The notes under the pieces are model-generated. The model had not been told where the DNA came from and did no database searches. It was given only the letters and a program-made list of their open reading frames with translations. From JBICHN01 sp043101845 (GTDB lineage Bacteria; Planctomycetota; Phycisphaerae; Phycisphaerales; UBA5793), in contig JBICHN010000011.1 of NCBI GenBank assembly GCA_043101845.1, forward strand, positions 434,001-498,000: 64,000 bases of DNA, written 5' to 3'. The position numbers were made by a program, and so were the translations under genes. This document shows positions 8,958 through 16,746 of this stretch, in pieces; position 1 is the first letter of the stretch, and every line of letters begins with the position of its first letter.

Positions 8958-9857
8958 ATGAATGCGATCGAGACCGGCAAGGCGACAATCAAGGAATTTC
9001 TCGACGACAATGCCGTGATGATGAGCGCGGCGATCGCGTTCTATTCGGCGCTCTCGTTTGCGCCGCTTCTCATCATTCTCATCTGGTTCGGCGGCTATCT
9101 GGGCGGCGGGACACAGGAGCAGATCGTCGATCAGGTGCGCAACTTTGTCGGGTCGGAGGCCGGCGCCGCGGTCGAAATGATCGTGGAGAACGCTGAGGAA
9201 CGCCCGAGTCTCGGGACGACGGCCGGCATTATCAGCATCCTTACGCTCATCTTCTCCGCGACCGGCGTCTTCGCGCAGCTTCAGGCGGCGCTCAATATCG
9301 TCTGGGATGTCGAACCGAAGCCCGGGCAGGGGCTCATGGGATGGATTCGGAAGCGCCTGCTCTCGCTGGGGCTTCTCGTCACCATCGGCTTCCTGCTTCT
9401 CGTGTCGCTTGCGTTCAGCGCCGTCCTTGCGGCGATGCTTGGCGGAATGCAGTCGCGACTGCCCGGCGCCGACGCGCTCTGGCCCGTGGTCGATCTGATC
9501 GTTTCACTCATCATCTACACGCTGCTCTTCGCGGCGATCTTCAAGATTCTTCCTGATGTCGACATCGAATGGCGTGTGGTCTGGGGCGGCGCGATTCTGA
9601 CGGCGGTTCTCTTCGCGATCGGGAAGTGGGGCATCGGGCTCTACCTCGGTCGAAGCAGTCTCGGCTCGGCGTACGGCGCCGCGGGCTCGCTCATCGTGCT
9701 GCTCGTCTGGGCCTATTACTCGTGCATCATCCTCATGCTCGGCGCCGAGATGACCCAGGTCGCCGCGCAACGAATCGGTCTCCGAGTACGACCCGATGAT
9801 CACGCCCAGTGGGCCGATCGACCGCAGTCGAAACGGAATGAACCACAGACGGCGTGA
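8958..9857 (+). CDS. YihY/BrkB-family inner-membrane protein
   Basis: 299 residues with about six hydrophobic segments: near residues 20-45, 85-110, 135-160, 175-200, 205-230 and 235-265. The family pattern is clear: an amphipathic N-terminus with SAAIAFYSALSFAPLL, the ATGVFAQLQAALNIVWDV segment, and YGAAGSLIVLLVWAYYSCIILMLGAE near the end, the signature of YihY/BrkB (UPF0761). The family was once named ribonuclease BN by error. Its role is not settled, and a transport or envelope role is usual speculation. A good ribosome-binding site (GAAGGGG, 7 nt spacing) supports the ATG at 8958. The tail after residue 275 is polar. Confidence 0.92.
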   Translation: MNAIETGKATIKEFLDDNAVMMSAAIAFYSALSFAPLLIILIWFGGYLGGGTQEQIVDQVRNFVGSEAGAAVEMIVENAEERPSLGTTAGIISILTLIFSATGVFAQLQAALNIVWDVEPKPGQGLMGWIRKRLLSLGLLVTIGFLLLVSLAFSAVLAAMLGGMQSRLPGADALWPVVDLIVSLIIYTLLFAAIFKILPDVDIEWRVVWGGAILTAVLFAIGKWGIGLYLGRSSLGSAYGAAGSLIVLLVWAYYSCIILMLGAEMTQVAAQRIGLRVRPDDHAQWADRPQSKRNEPQTA

Positions 9858-9880
9858 TTCCGTTCGGCGGCGAGCCCCGC

Positions 9881-9886
9881 TATTCT
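9881..9886 (+). promoter_or_regulatory. -10-like TATTCT directly upstream of the DUF389 start
   Basis: TATTCT ends 7 nt before the ATG at 9894. No Shine-Dalgarno is visible and the -35 (TTCCGT, 17 nt away) is weak. It is one member of the leaderless pattern seen across the window. Confidence 0.3.
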
Positions 9887-9893
9887 CTGGTCG

Positions 9894-10901
9894 ATGGCGA
9901 ACCGGCTGGTCGAGATCATGTTGCCGTCTGATCGGTTGGATGCGGCTCGCGAACACATCGCGGCCGACGGTCCGACTGAACTCTGGACTTCGTCGCTCGA
10001 CGACGGCCTCTCACTCCTGCGCGTGATCGTCGCGATCGAGGCGACCGAAGCGCTGCTCGATCGACTGGCGCCGCTTACCAAGCTCGACCCGCCGGCGCGG
10101 ATCGTGGTGCTGCCCGTCGAAGTGAGCCTGCCGCGCCCGGAAGAGGCGAAGCCGCCCGACCCACCGGAGGCGCCGGAGGAGAAACCGAAGCGGGCTCCGT
10201 TGCGGATCAGTCGTGAAGAGCTGTATGAGGATCTGAACGAGACGGCGCGACTGAGTTCGGTGTACATCACGCTTGTCGTCCTCTCCACCATCGTCGCGGC
10301 GATCGGTTTGACCCGCGACGGTGTCGCGATCGTCATCGGCGCGATGGTCCTCGCGCCGCTTCTCGGACCGAACATGGCGCTCGCGCTCGCGACGACGATC
10401 GCGGATCCCAAACTCGGCGGGCGATCAATCGTGACGAACGCCACCGGGCTCGTCGTCGCGCTCGCGCTGTCCATTGCGTTCGGGTTTACGCTTCCGTTCG
10501 ATCCCGATCTACCGGAGATTGCGAGTCGGGCGAGTGTTGGTATCGCGGATGCGCTGCTCGCCATCGCCGCCGGCGCCGCGGGGGCGCTCGCGTTCACGAG
10601 CGGCGCTGCAAGTTCACTCGTGGGCGTGATGGTCGCGGTGGCGCTGCTTCCGCCACTCGTGGCGGTCGGATTGTTCCTCGGCGCCGGGCATTTCGAACTC
10701 GCGTGGCGAGCGACGCACCTGCTCGCGATCAATGTGGTCGGCGTCAACCTGGCGGCGGTGGCCGTGTTTCTTGTCATGGGCCTCGGTCCCCGAAGTTACT
10801 GGCGGAAGGAGCGCGCCCGCCGCATGGCCCTCATCGCCTGGGGGATCTGGGCGTTGCTCTTCGCCGCGCTTATCGCGCTGCTCGCCCTCTGGCGTCGGTA
10901 G
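9894..10901 (+). CDS. DUF389 (TIGR00341-type) membrane protein
   Basis: 335 residues. A soluble N-terminal ferredoxin-like half (residues 1-80, RLVEIMLPSDRLDAAREHI) is followed by a Pro/Glu-rich linker. Then comes a membrane half of about six helices from residue 115, starting with SSVYITLVVLSTIVAAIGL. The segments AIVIGAMVLAPLLGPNMALAL and SSLVGVMVAVALLPPLVAVGL are the DUF389 signatures. No function is established for this family; a transporter-like role is often suggested. No ribosome-binding site is seen, and a TATTCT box 7 nt upstream suggests a leaderless mRNA. Confidence 0.9.
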   Translation: MANRLVEIMLPSDRLDAAREHIAADGPTELWTSSLDDGLSLLRVIVAIEATEALLDRLAPLTKLDPPARIVVLPVEVSLPRPEEAKPPDPPEAPEEKPKRAPLRISREELYEDLNETARLSSVYITLVVLSTIVAAIGLTRDGVAIVIGAMVLAPLLGPNMALALATTIADPKLGGRSIVTNATGLVVALALSIAFGFTLPFDPDLPEIASRASVGIADALLAIAAGAAGALAFTSGAASSLVGVMVAVALLPPLVAVGLFLGAGHFELAWRATHLLAINVVGVNLAAVAVFLVMGLGPRSYWRKERARRMALIAWGIWALLFAALIALLALWRR

Positions 10902-10949
10902 GATCAGATCGTCCGATTGCCGGACGACGGACGAAGGAGATGTGACTGA

Positions 10950-13403
10950 ATGCCGGAAGTACGCGATCTGCGCTGGAACTGTGATGAATCGGATCTTCCG
11001 TTCGAGACGACCGAGTCGGTCGAGCCGGAAGCCGGCGTAGTCGGACAGGACACCGCCGTTGATGCGCTGCGGTTCGGGCTCGAGACCCGCGCGCCGGGTC
11101 AGAACATTTTCGTGCGCGGCCTGCAGGGCACCGGGCGACTCACGCTCGTGCGTCGACTGCTCGACGAGATCGGGCCATCGTGTCCCCTTGCGAAGGATCG
11201 ATGCTACATCCACAACTTCGAGAGTCCGGATCGGCCGAAGCTTCTCACGATGCCGCGCGGCACGGCGCACGCCTTCGCCGATCGAATCAACGAACTCATC
11301 GACTTCATCCGTGACGAACTCGCCAACGCGCTCAATTCCGAATCGAATCGCGCGAAGCGCGACGCGTTGCTCGAAGAAATGAATCGCCAGGTCGAGGAGA
11401 TCGCCAAACCGTTCGATGAGGAACTGCAGCAGAACAATCTGGCGTTGCTCGCAGCGCCGAACGACGGCATGCCGCAACCGGAGATCGTTCCCATCTTCGA
11501 CGGCGAGCCGACCGGGCCGCTCGAGTTCGTCCAGAAAGTGCAGAAGGGGGAGATTTCGCAGGAGGACGCGGACGCGCTCCGAGAGAAGATCGGCGCGTAC
11601 TCGAAACGATTCGACGAGATCAGCGAGAAGATCCAGTCGATCCGACGCGACCACAAGAAGGAGATGCGCGAGCTGTACGAGCGGGAGGCCCGTCTCATTC
11701 TGGGTGAGGCGGTCCGGGCCATCGAGAAGGAATTCCCCGGCGACGAGATTCGAGAGTTCATCGAGTGCATCATCGAGGATGTCATTAGTCGACATCCAAA
11801 GGAAGATGAGCGCAAGGGCGATTACTGGAAGAAGTACCGTGTGAATGTCGTGCTCGGGCACGAGTCGGAGGATTCGTGTCCGATCATCGTGGAGAACGCG
11901 CCGACGCTCCAGAATCTGCTCGGGGTGATCGACCGTGAGTTCTCACCCTCAGGCGGCGGCCGCTCGGATCACACGATGATTCACGCGGGATCGCTGCTCC
12001 GTGCGGACGGCGGGTTCATTATTATGGAGGCGCGCGAGGCGCTGAGTGAGCCGGGCGCCTGGAAGGTACTCGTTCGTACGCTACGGAGTGGCCGGCTCGA
12101 GATCGTGCCGCCCGAACTCTCGCTCCCGTGGATGACGCCGACGCTCAAGCCGGAGCCGATCGACATCAATGTAAAGGTCATCCTGCTCGGCGACGCGTCG
12201 CTCTACTACATGCTTGACGCGTACGACCCGGATTTTCCGCACCTCTTCAAGGTACTCGCCGATTTCGATTCGACGATTCGACGCGACGAGAACGGTGTGC
12301 GGCGATACGCCGGCGTGCTCGCGCGGATTGCTCATGAAGAGGAATTGCCGCACTTTCATCGCTCGGCCGTCGCGGCGCTCGCCGAGCATGGCGCCCGCAT
12401 CGCGTCGCAGCGCGACAAACTCACCGCGCGATTCGGTCGCGTCGCCGACATCGCGCGCGAAGCCGCGTTCATCGCCCGGAAGCGCGAACACTCCTCAGTA
12501 GTCACCGGCGACGATGTGCGACAGGCGATTCGCCGATCCAAGCGCCGGGCCGATCTCCCGGCGCGGCGCTTCCGGGAACTCGTCGCCGACGGAACGATTC
12601 GCGTCCAGACGACCGGCCGCGCGGTCGGGGAAGTGAACGGGCTCGCCGTCATCCACGCCGGTCCACTCGTCTACGGATTTCCGGCGCGGATCACGAGCAC
12701 GATCGGACCGGGCGCCGCGGGGGTCATCAACATCGAGCGCGAAGCGAACCTCTCGGGCTCGATCCACACGAAGGGGTTCTACATCCTCGGCGGGCTTCTG
12801 CGCTACTTGTTGCGACCGGACCATCCGCTCGCGTTCGACGCGTCGATCGCGTTCGAGCAGAGCTACGGCGGAATCGACGGTGATTCGGCGAGCGGGGCCG
12901 AAATGTGCTGTCTGATCAGCGCGCTTACGAACATTCCGATCCGGCAGGATCTCGCGATGACGGGCGCGATCGACCAGGTCGGAAACATCCTTCCGATCGG
13001 AGCCGTGAACGAGAAGATCGAGGGCTTCTACGACACCTGCGACGATGTGGGGCTGACCGGTGAGCAGGGGGTGATCATCCCGCAGGCGAATGTGGGTGAC
13101 CTGATGCTCCGGCACGATGTCGCCGCGGCGTGCCGCGACGGTCGCTTCCATGTCTACTCGGTCGCGACGATTCACGAGGCGCTCGAACTCTTCCATGGCC
13201 GTCCCGCAGGCGAGCGCGATGAGCGCGGAGGGTATCCGGAAGATTCGGTGCTCGGCGTCGCGGTGCGGCGGGCGGAGATGTTCTACCAGAAGGCGGCGCG
13301 ACCGGCGGCGCGACATGATCTCGGCGCCGATGAGCCGGCGCCGAGGCCGGCGACACCGCCGCATCTCATCGATCCTTCGAATCCATCGTCGAATGAAGAT
13401 TGA
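10950..13403 (+). CDS. Lon-like (LonB/YcbZ-type) ATP-dependent protease
   Basis: 817-residue AAA+ serine protease of the single-chain Lon-related group. VVGQDTAVDAL begins the ATPase core, and FVRGLQGTGRLTL is the P-loop (about residues 50-60). A long helical insertion (about 110-300) carries a coiled-coil-like run. HAGSLLRADGGFIIMEA is the Walker B region. The proteolytic domain has GDSASGAEMCCL with the catalytic Ser and GAVNEKIEGFYD with the catalytic Lys, preceded by GSIHTKGFYILGGLL. It should degrade damaged or regulatory cytosolic proteins. AAGGAG lies about 10 nt before the ATG. The C-terminal 60 residues are Pro/Ala-rich and poorly conserved. nadK follows after 57 bp. Confidence 0.9.
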   Translation: MPEVRDLRWNCDESDLPFETTESVEPEAGVVGQDTAVDALRFGLETRAPGQNIFVRGLQGTGRLTLVRRLLDEIGPSCPLAKDRCYIHNFESPDRPKLLTMPRGTAHAFADRINELIDFIRDELANALNSESNRAKRDALLEEMNRQVEEIAKPFDEELQQNNLALLAAPNDGMPQPEIVPIFDGEPTGPLEFVQKVQKGEISQEDADALREKIGAYSKRFDEISEKIQSIRRDHKKEMRELYEREARLILGEAVRAIEKEFPGDEIREFIECIIEDVISRHPKEDERKGDYWKKYRVNVVLGHESEDSCPIIVENAPTLQNLLGVIDREFSPSGGGRSDHTMIHAGSLLRADGGFIIMEAREALSEPGAWKVLVRTLRSGRLEIVPPELSLPWMTPTLKPEPIDINVKVILLGDASLYYMLDAYDPDFPHLFKVLADFDSTIRRDENGVRRYAGVLARIAHEEELPHFHRSAVAALAEHGARIASQRDKLTARFGRVADIAREAAFIARKREHSSVVTGDDVRQAIRRSKRRADLPARRFRELVADGTIRVQTTGRAVGEVNGLAVIHAGPLVYGFPARITSTIGPGAAGVINIEREANLSGSIHTKGFYILGGLLRYLLRPDHPLAFDASIAFEQSYGGIDGDSASGAEMCCLISALTNIPIRQDLAMTGAIDQVGNILPIGAVNEKIEGFYDTCDDVGLTGEQGVIIPQANVGDLMLRHDVAAACRDGRFHVYSVATIHEALELFHGRPAGERDERGGYPEDSVLGVAVRRAEMFYQKAARPAARHDLGADEPAPRPATPPHLIDPSNPSSNED

Positions 13404-13404
13404 A

Positions 13405-13425
13405 TCCCGGGATCGCCACCCGGGA
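13405..13425 (+). terminator. weak stem-loop after the Lon-like gene
   Basis: TCCCGGG, 7-nt loop, CCCGGGA, immediately after the stop codon at 13401-13403. There is no T-run, so it may be only an mRNA 3' structure. Confidence 0.25.
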
Positions 13426-13446
13426 ATCCTGACGCGCAAGCGTCTG

Positions 13447-13452
13447 TACAAT
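13447..13452 (+). promoter_or_regulatory. -10-like TACAAT upstream of nadK
   Basis: TACAAT ends 8 nt before the nadK ATG, with no Shine-Dalgarno between and no clear -35. It suggests a separate, leaderless nadK transcript. Confidence 0.35.
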
Positions 13453-13460
13453 GTCACGCC

Positions 13461-14324
13461 ATGCCGAAACGGGTTGTCCTGGTTTCGAACCTCCGGCGGC
13501 CGGCCATCCAGTCGATGCTGCCGGACTTTCAGTCGTGGCTCGCGGACCGCGCCGAGATCATCGCCGAGTTCGATTCCCGCTCGGAAGATCCGATCGGCGA
13601 TCTCCACCCCGACCTCGCCGTGGTGCTCGGCGGCGACGGAACGATCCTGAGTCAGGCGCGCCGCTTCGTCGACGCGGAGATTCCGCTGCTCGGCGTCAAT
13701 CTCGGTCGGCTCGGATTCCTCGCTGAGTTCGACCTCGACTCACTCATGACGAGCGCCGCCTCCATCTTCGACCATGAGCCGCTGCCGATTCAGGAGCGGG
13801 TCATGATCGAGGCCCTCGTCTTCGGCGAGGGGGAGGGGGCGGAAGACGATGGCGCCGCGCGAGAGCGACTCGTCGCCCTCAACGACATCGTGATCACGAG
13901 CGGGCGCCCGTTTCGAATGATCGAACTCTCGCTCTTTCTCGAAGGTCAGGAGACGCCGCTCATTCAGGGCGACGGACTCATCGTGAGCACACCGATCGGT
14001 TCGACCGGATACAGCGTGTCGGCCGGCGGATCAATCATTTCCCCTGATCTCGATTGTCTCGCGATCACGCCGATCGCCGCGCACAGCCTCGCGTTCCGCC
14101 CGATCGTGGTGAAGTCGAACTGTCCCATCGAGATCATCGTGCGCGAATGCAATCCGGGAACGACACTCGTGGCGGACGGGCAGATTCTCGCGGGGCTGCA
14201 GGTCGGAGATCGCGTCGCGGTGCGTCGATATCCCAAGCTCGTCAAGCTCGTGGCGAACCCGGCGTCGAACTACTGGCGGACGCTCATGCGCAAGCTGCAC
14301 TGGGCGGCGCCGCCCGGCCGGTGA
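13461..14324 (+). CDS. nadK: NAD kinase
   Basis: Cytosolic enzyme phosphorylating NAD to NADP. The 287 residues match the family length. LAVVLGGDGTILSQARR holds the GGDGT motif (about residues 59-63) that binds the phosphate donor. LGVNLGRLGFLAEF is the following conserved block. NDIVITSGRPFRMIELSL and GDGLIVSTPIGSTGYSVSAGG form the NAD-binding core, and ITPIAAHSLAFRPIVV completes it. NDIV is the usual NE/D motif. The start is supported by homology and by the -10-like box 8 nt upstream. serS follows after 36 bp. Confidence 0.95.
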   Translation: MPKRVVLVSNLRRPAIQSMLPDFQSWLADRAEIIAEFDSRSEDPIGDLHPDLAVVLGGDGTILSQARRFVDAEIPLLGVNLGRLGFLAEFDLDSLMTSAASIFDHEPLPIQERVMIEALVFGEGEGAEDDGAARERLVALNDIVITSGRPFRMIELSLFLEGQETPLIQGDGLIVSTPIGSTGYSVSAGGSIISPDLDCLAITPIAAHSLAFRPIVVKSNCPIEIIVRECNPGTTLVADGQILAGLQVGDRVAVRRYPKLVKLVANPASNYWRTLMRKLHWAAPPGR

Positions 14325-14345
14325 CTCTTCGCAGGCAAAGAGGTC

Positions 14346-14351
14346 TACTAT
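14346..14351 (+). promoter_or_regulatory. -10-like TACTAT upstream of serS
   Basis: TACTAT ends 9 nt before the serS ATG, and GTGACT lies 19 nt further upstream. No ribosome-binding site is visible. It fits the recurrent leaderless arrangement. Confidence 0.3.
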
Positions 14352-14360
14352 CTGCTCACC

Positions 14361-15743
14361 ATGATTGATCTACGACATCTGCGCGACGACTTGGAGCGAT
14401 TCCAGAGAGCTGCCGCTAACAAGCGAATCAAAGTTGACATCCGTGCGCTGTTAGAGATCGACGAAATGCTGCGCAAGGCGCAGACCGAGTTGCAGGCGCT
14501 CACCGCTGAGAAGAATCGGATCGGCAAGGAGATCGGCCAGATCGCCGGTCGCCTCAAGAAGGCGAGCGACGCCGAGCGCGCCGAACTCCAGGCGGAGATG
14601 AAGCGGCTGCAGCAACGGCCAAACGAGATCAAGCAGCAGGAGGCGACGCTCGCCGAGCGCGTCGCCGAACTTGAGCCGAAGCGGCGGGAACTCTGGCTTC
14701 GAATTCCTCAGCCGGCGGATGACGATGTGCCGGTCGGCGCCGACGCGAGTGAGAATGTCGAACTTCGCCGCTGGAACCCCGACTCCTTCGATCCCGCACG
14801 ATCGTTCGAATCGAACCGCGGCTTCAAGCCGAAGACGCACCTCGAGATCGGCGAGGCCCTCGGTCTCTTCGAGTTTGAACGCGGCGCGAAGATGGGCGGT
14901 TCACGCAGCTATGTCCTCATCGGCGACGGGATGCGCCTCCACCAGGCGGTGTTGCGCTTCGCCTTCGACTTCATGGTCGAAGAGAACGGCTTCACGCCAC
15001 TCAGCGTGCTCGACATCGTTCGCCACGAGATGATGATCGGCACGGGGTTCTTTCCCGAAGGACGCGATCAGGTCTACGACATCGCGAATCCGACCGGGGA
15101 GTACGGCCTGGCGTTGAGCGGCACCGGCGAAGTCGGACTCATGGGATACCACGCGGACGAGATCCTCGACGCCGGGGAGTTGCCGAAGACCTACACCACG
15201 GTCTCGACCTGTTTCCGGCGCGAAGCCGGCGCCGCGGGCAAGGACACCGCGGGCCTCTATCGCATTCACCAGTTCGACAAGGTCGAGCAGGTGGTCATCT
15301 GCGAGGCGAACGAAGAGACGAGCCGTGAGTGGCATCGCCGAATGATCGGCTTCGTCGAAACCCTCATGCAGCGCCTTGAGCTTCCGTACCGTCTGCTCCA
15401 GTGCTGCACCGGTGACCTCGGGCCGAAGAACGCGGACATGGTGGACATCGAAGCGTGGATGCCCGGTCGCGGCGAGGCAGGTGACGATGGTCGCCCCCTC
15501 GGCGCGTACGGCGAGACGCATTCGGCGTCACGGCTGTACGACTACCAGTGTCGGCGGCTCAACCTGCGCTATCGGGACCCGCAGTCGGGCAAGCCGATCG
15601 TGTGCCATTCGTTGAACAACACCGTGGCCGCGAGCCCCCGCATTCTCATCCCGATCCTCGAGATCTATCAGAATGAAGACGGGTCGGTTACCGTTCCGAA
15701 GGCGTTGCGGCCCTATATGGCCGGGCGCGAGCGGATCGGCTGA
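14361..15743 (+). CDS. serS: seryl-tRNA synthetase
   Basis: Class II aminoacyl-tRNA synthetase charging tRNA-Ser. Residues 1-110 form the N-terminal antiparallel coiled-coil arm (MIDLRHLRDDLERFQ, then a long Glu/Lys/Arg-rich heptad region) that grips the long variable arm of tRNA-Ser. The catalytic domain has motif 2 (STCFRREAGAAGKDTAGLYR) and motif 3 (NNTVAASPRILIPILE, with the final Arg of the ATP site). HQFDKVEQ is the standard follow-on. The length of 460 fits the usual 420-460. It lies head-to-tail between nadK and the pentapeptide-repeat gene, each with its own -10-like box. Confidence 0.96.
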   Translation: MIDLRHLRDDLERFQRAAANKRIKVDIRALLEIDEMLRKAQTELQALTAEKNRIGKEIGQIAGRLKKASDAERAELQAEMKRLQQRPNEIKQQEATLAERVAELEPKRRELWLRIPQPADDDVPVGADASENVELRRWNPDSFDPARSFESNRGFKPKTHLEIGEALGLFEFERGAKMGGSRSYVLIGDGMRLHQAVLRFAFDFMVEENGFTPLSVLDIVRHEMMIGTGFFPEGRDQVYDIANPTGEYGLALSGTGEVGLMGYHADEILDAGELPKTYTTVSTCFRREAGAAGKDTAGLYRIHQFDKVEQVVICEANEETSREWHRRMIGFVETLMQRLELPYRLLQCCTGDLGPKNADMVDIEAWMPGRGEAGDDGRPLGAYGETHSASRLYDYQCRRLNLRYRDPQSGKPIVCHSLNNTVAASPRILIPILEIYQNEDGSVTVPKALRPYMAGRERIG

Positions 15744-15765
15744 TCGCGCGGCGCCGTCTCTTCGG

Positions 15766-15771
15766 TACACT
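15766..15771 (+). promoter_or_regulatory. -10-like TACACT upstream of the pentapeptide-repeat gene
   Basis: TACACT ends 6 nt before the ATG at 15778. No Shine-Dalgarno and no clear -35. It supports choosing 15778 as start instead of a longer frame overlapping serS. Confidence 0.3.
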
Positions 15772-15777
15772 CGCCTC

Positions 15778-16449
15778 ATGCGATCAGCCGGCGATCCAAC
15801 TGTGTGGGCCGCTACGCCCCCGAACCTCGATGCCGGCGAGTTGCGCACGCCCGAAGAGATCGTCCCGCCTCGCGCTGGAGATCGCATCTCCGAGTGGCGG
15901 ATCGTCGATTCAGTTCTCAACGGATCCGACGCGCCGGACCTGGAATTCGATCGCGTTCTCGCGACCGGAGCCGGATTCTCCGGAGTGCGATGGCGTGGCG
16001 TACGAATCGTTGACACCCGATTCGAGCGGGTCGATCTATCGAACGCGGTCTGGTCGTCCGGTCGTCTGACTCGCGTCCGGATGGAGAGTTCACGGCTCAC
16101 CGGGATGAGCCTCGCCGAGGGATCGCTCGCCGATGTTCGGTTCGATGAGTGCCGCGCCGACCTGTCCTCATGGCAGGCCGCGTCGTTCGACCGGGTCGAG
16201 TTCAGGTCCACGATTCTCCGCGAAGCGGATTTCTCGGACGCTACCTTCGACCGGGTGCGATTCCGGGGCTGCGATCTCCGCGGAGCGCGGTTCGGAGGGG
16301 CCCGATGCCGCTGCGTCGATCTCCGCGGATCGCGGATCGAGCGGATTCAGATCGATCGGTCCCAGGCGGCGGCCTTCGTCGTCGACGCAGCGCAAACCGT
16401 CGACCTCGCGCTGGCTCTCGGGGTCAGGGTTGAACCCCTCCGGGAATGA
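15778..16449 (+). CDS. pentapeptide-repeat protein
   Basis: 223 residues. After a non-repetitive head of about 60 residues (ending ISEWRIVDSVLNGSDAP), the chain runs in degenerate five-residue steps of the A(D/N)Lxx type. Examples are FSGVRWRGVRIVDTRFERVD, SWQAASFDRVEFRSTILRE and ADFSDATFDRVRFRGCD. These build a right-handed quadrilateral beta-helix. Such proteins can mimic DNA or act as scaffolds, and some protect gyrase. No specific partner can be deduced. The C-terminus has a short Ala/Val-rich cap. It is probably cytosolic, as no signal peptide is seen. Confidence 0.85.
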   Translation: MRSAGDPTVWAATPPNLDAGELRTPEEIVPPRAGDRISEWRIVDSVLNGSDAPDLEFDRVLATGAGFSGVRWRGVRIVDTRFERVDLSNAVWSSGRLTRVRMESSRLTGMSLAEGSLADVRFDECRADLSSWQAASFDRVEFRSTILREADFSDATFDRVRFRGCDLRGARFGGARCRCVDLRGSRIERIQIDRSQAAAFVVDAAQTVDLALALGVRVEPLRE

Positions 16450-16514
16450 TCAAGAATGGGCTCCGAGCAAGCAGGATCGTCGCGAGGACGCCCCCTTTCT
16501 GTCCGGATTCTCTC

Positions 16515-16544
16515 TTGATTCCCGATAGGACCTTCGAGTACAGT
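16515..16544 (+). promoter_or_regulatory. candidate promoter of the FG-GAP gene
   Basis: TTGATT (16515-16520), 18-nt spacer, TACAGT (16539-16544). It lies in the 297-bp gap before the FG-GAP gene, where I see no convincing small gene. The predicted leader is about 195 nt. Confidence 0.35.
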
Positions 16545-16746
16545 CGGCGTGCATCGAACCGGGCCGACTTCGGTCAGTCCCGTGGGGAGATAGGCGCGTT
16601 CTTTCCTGTGCCGGACAGTCGTCCGAGTTGATCTGCGCGCTCCTTTCGCCAGTACTGACCGAGCCGACTCGCGTGCGAGGCCGGTGGGAAATGTCGTGTT
16701 CCCGTCCGGAGTCGAGGATGTTCTGCGTCGTGTCGTGGAGAGAGTC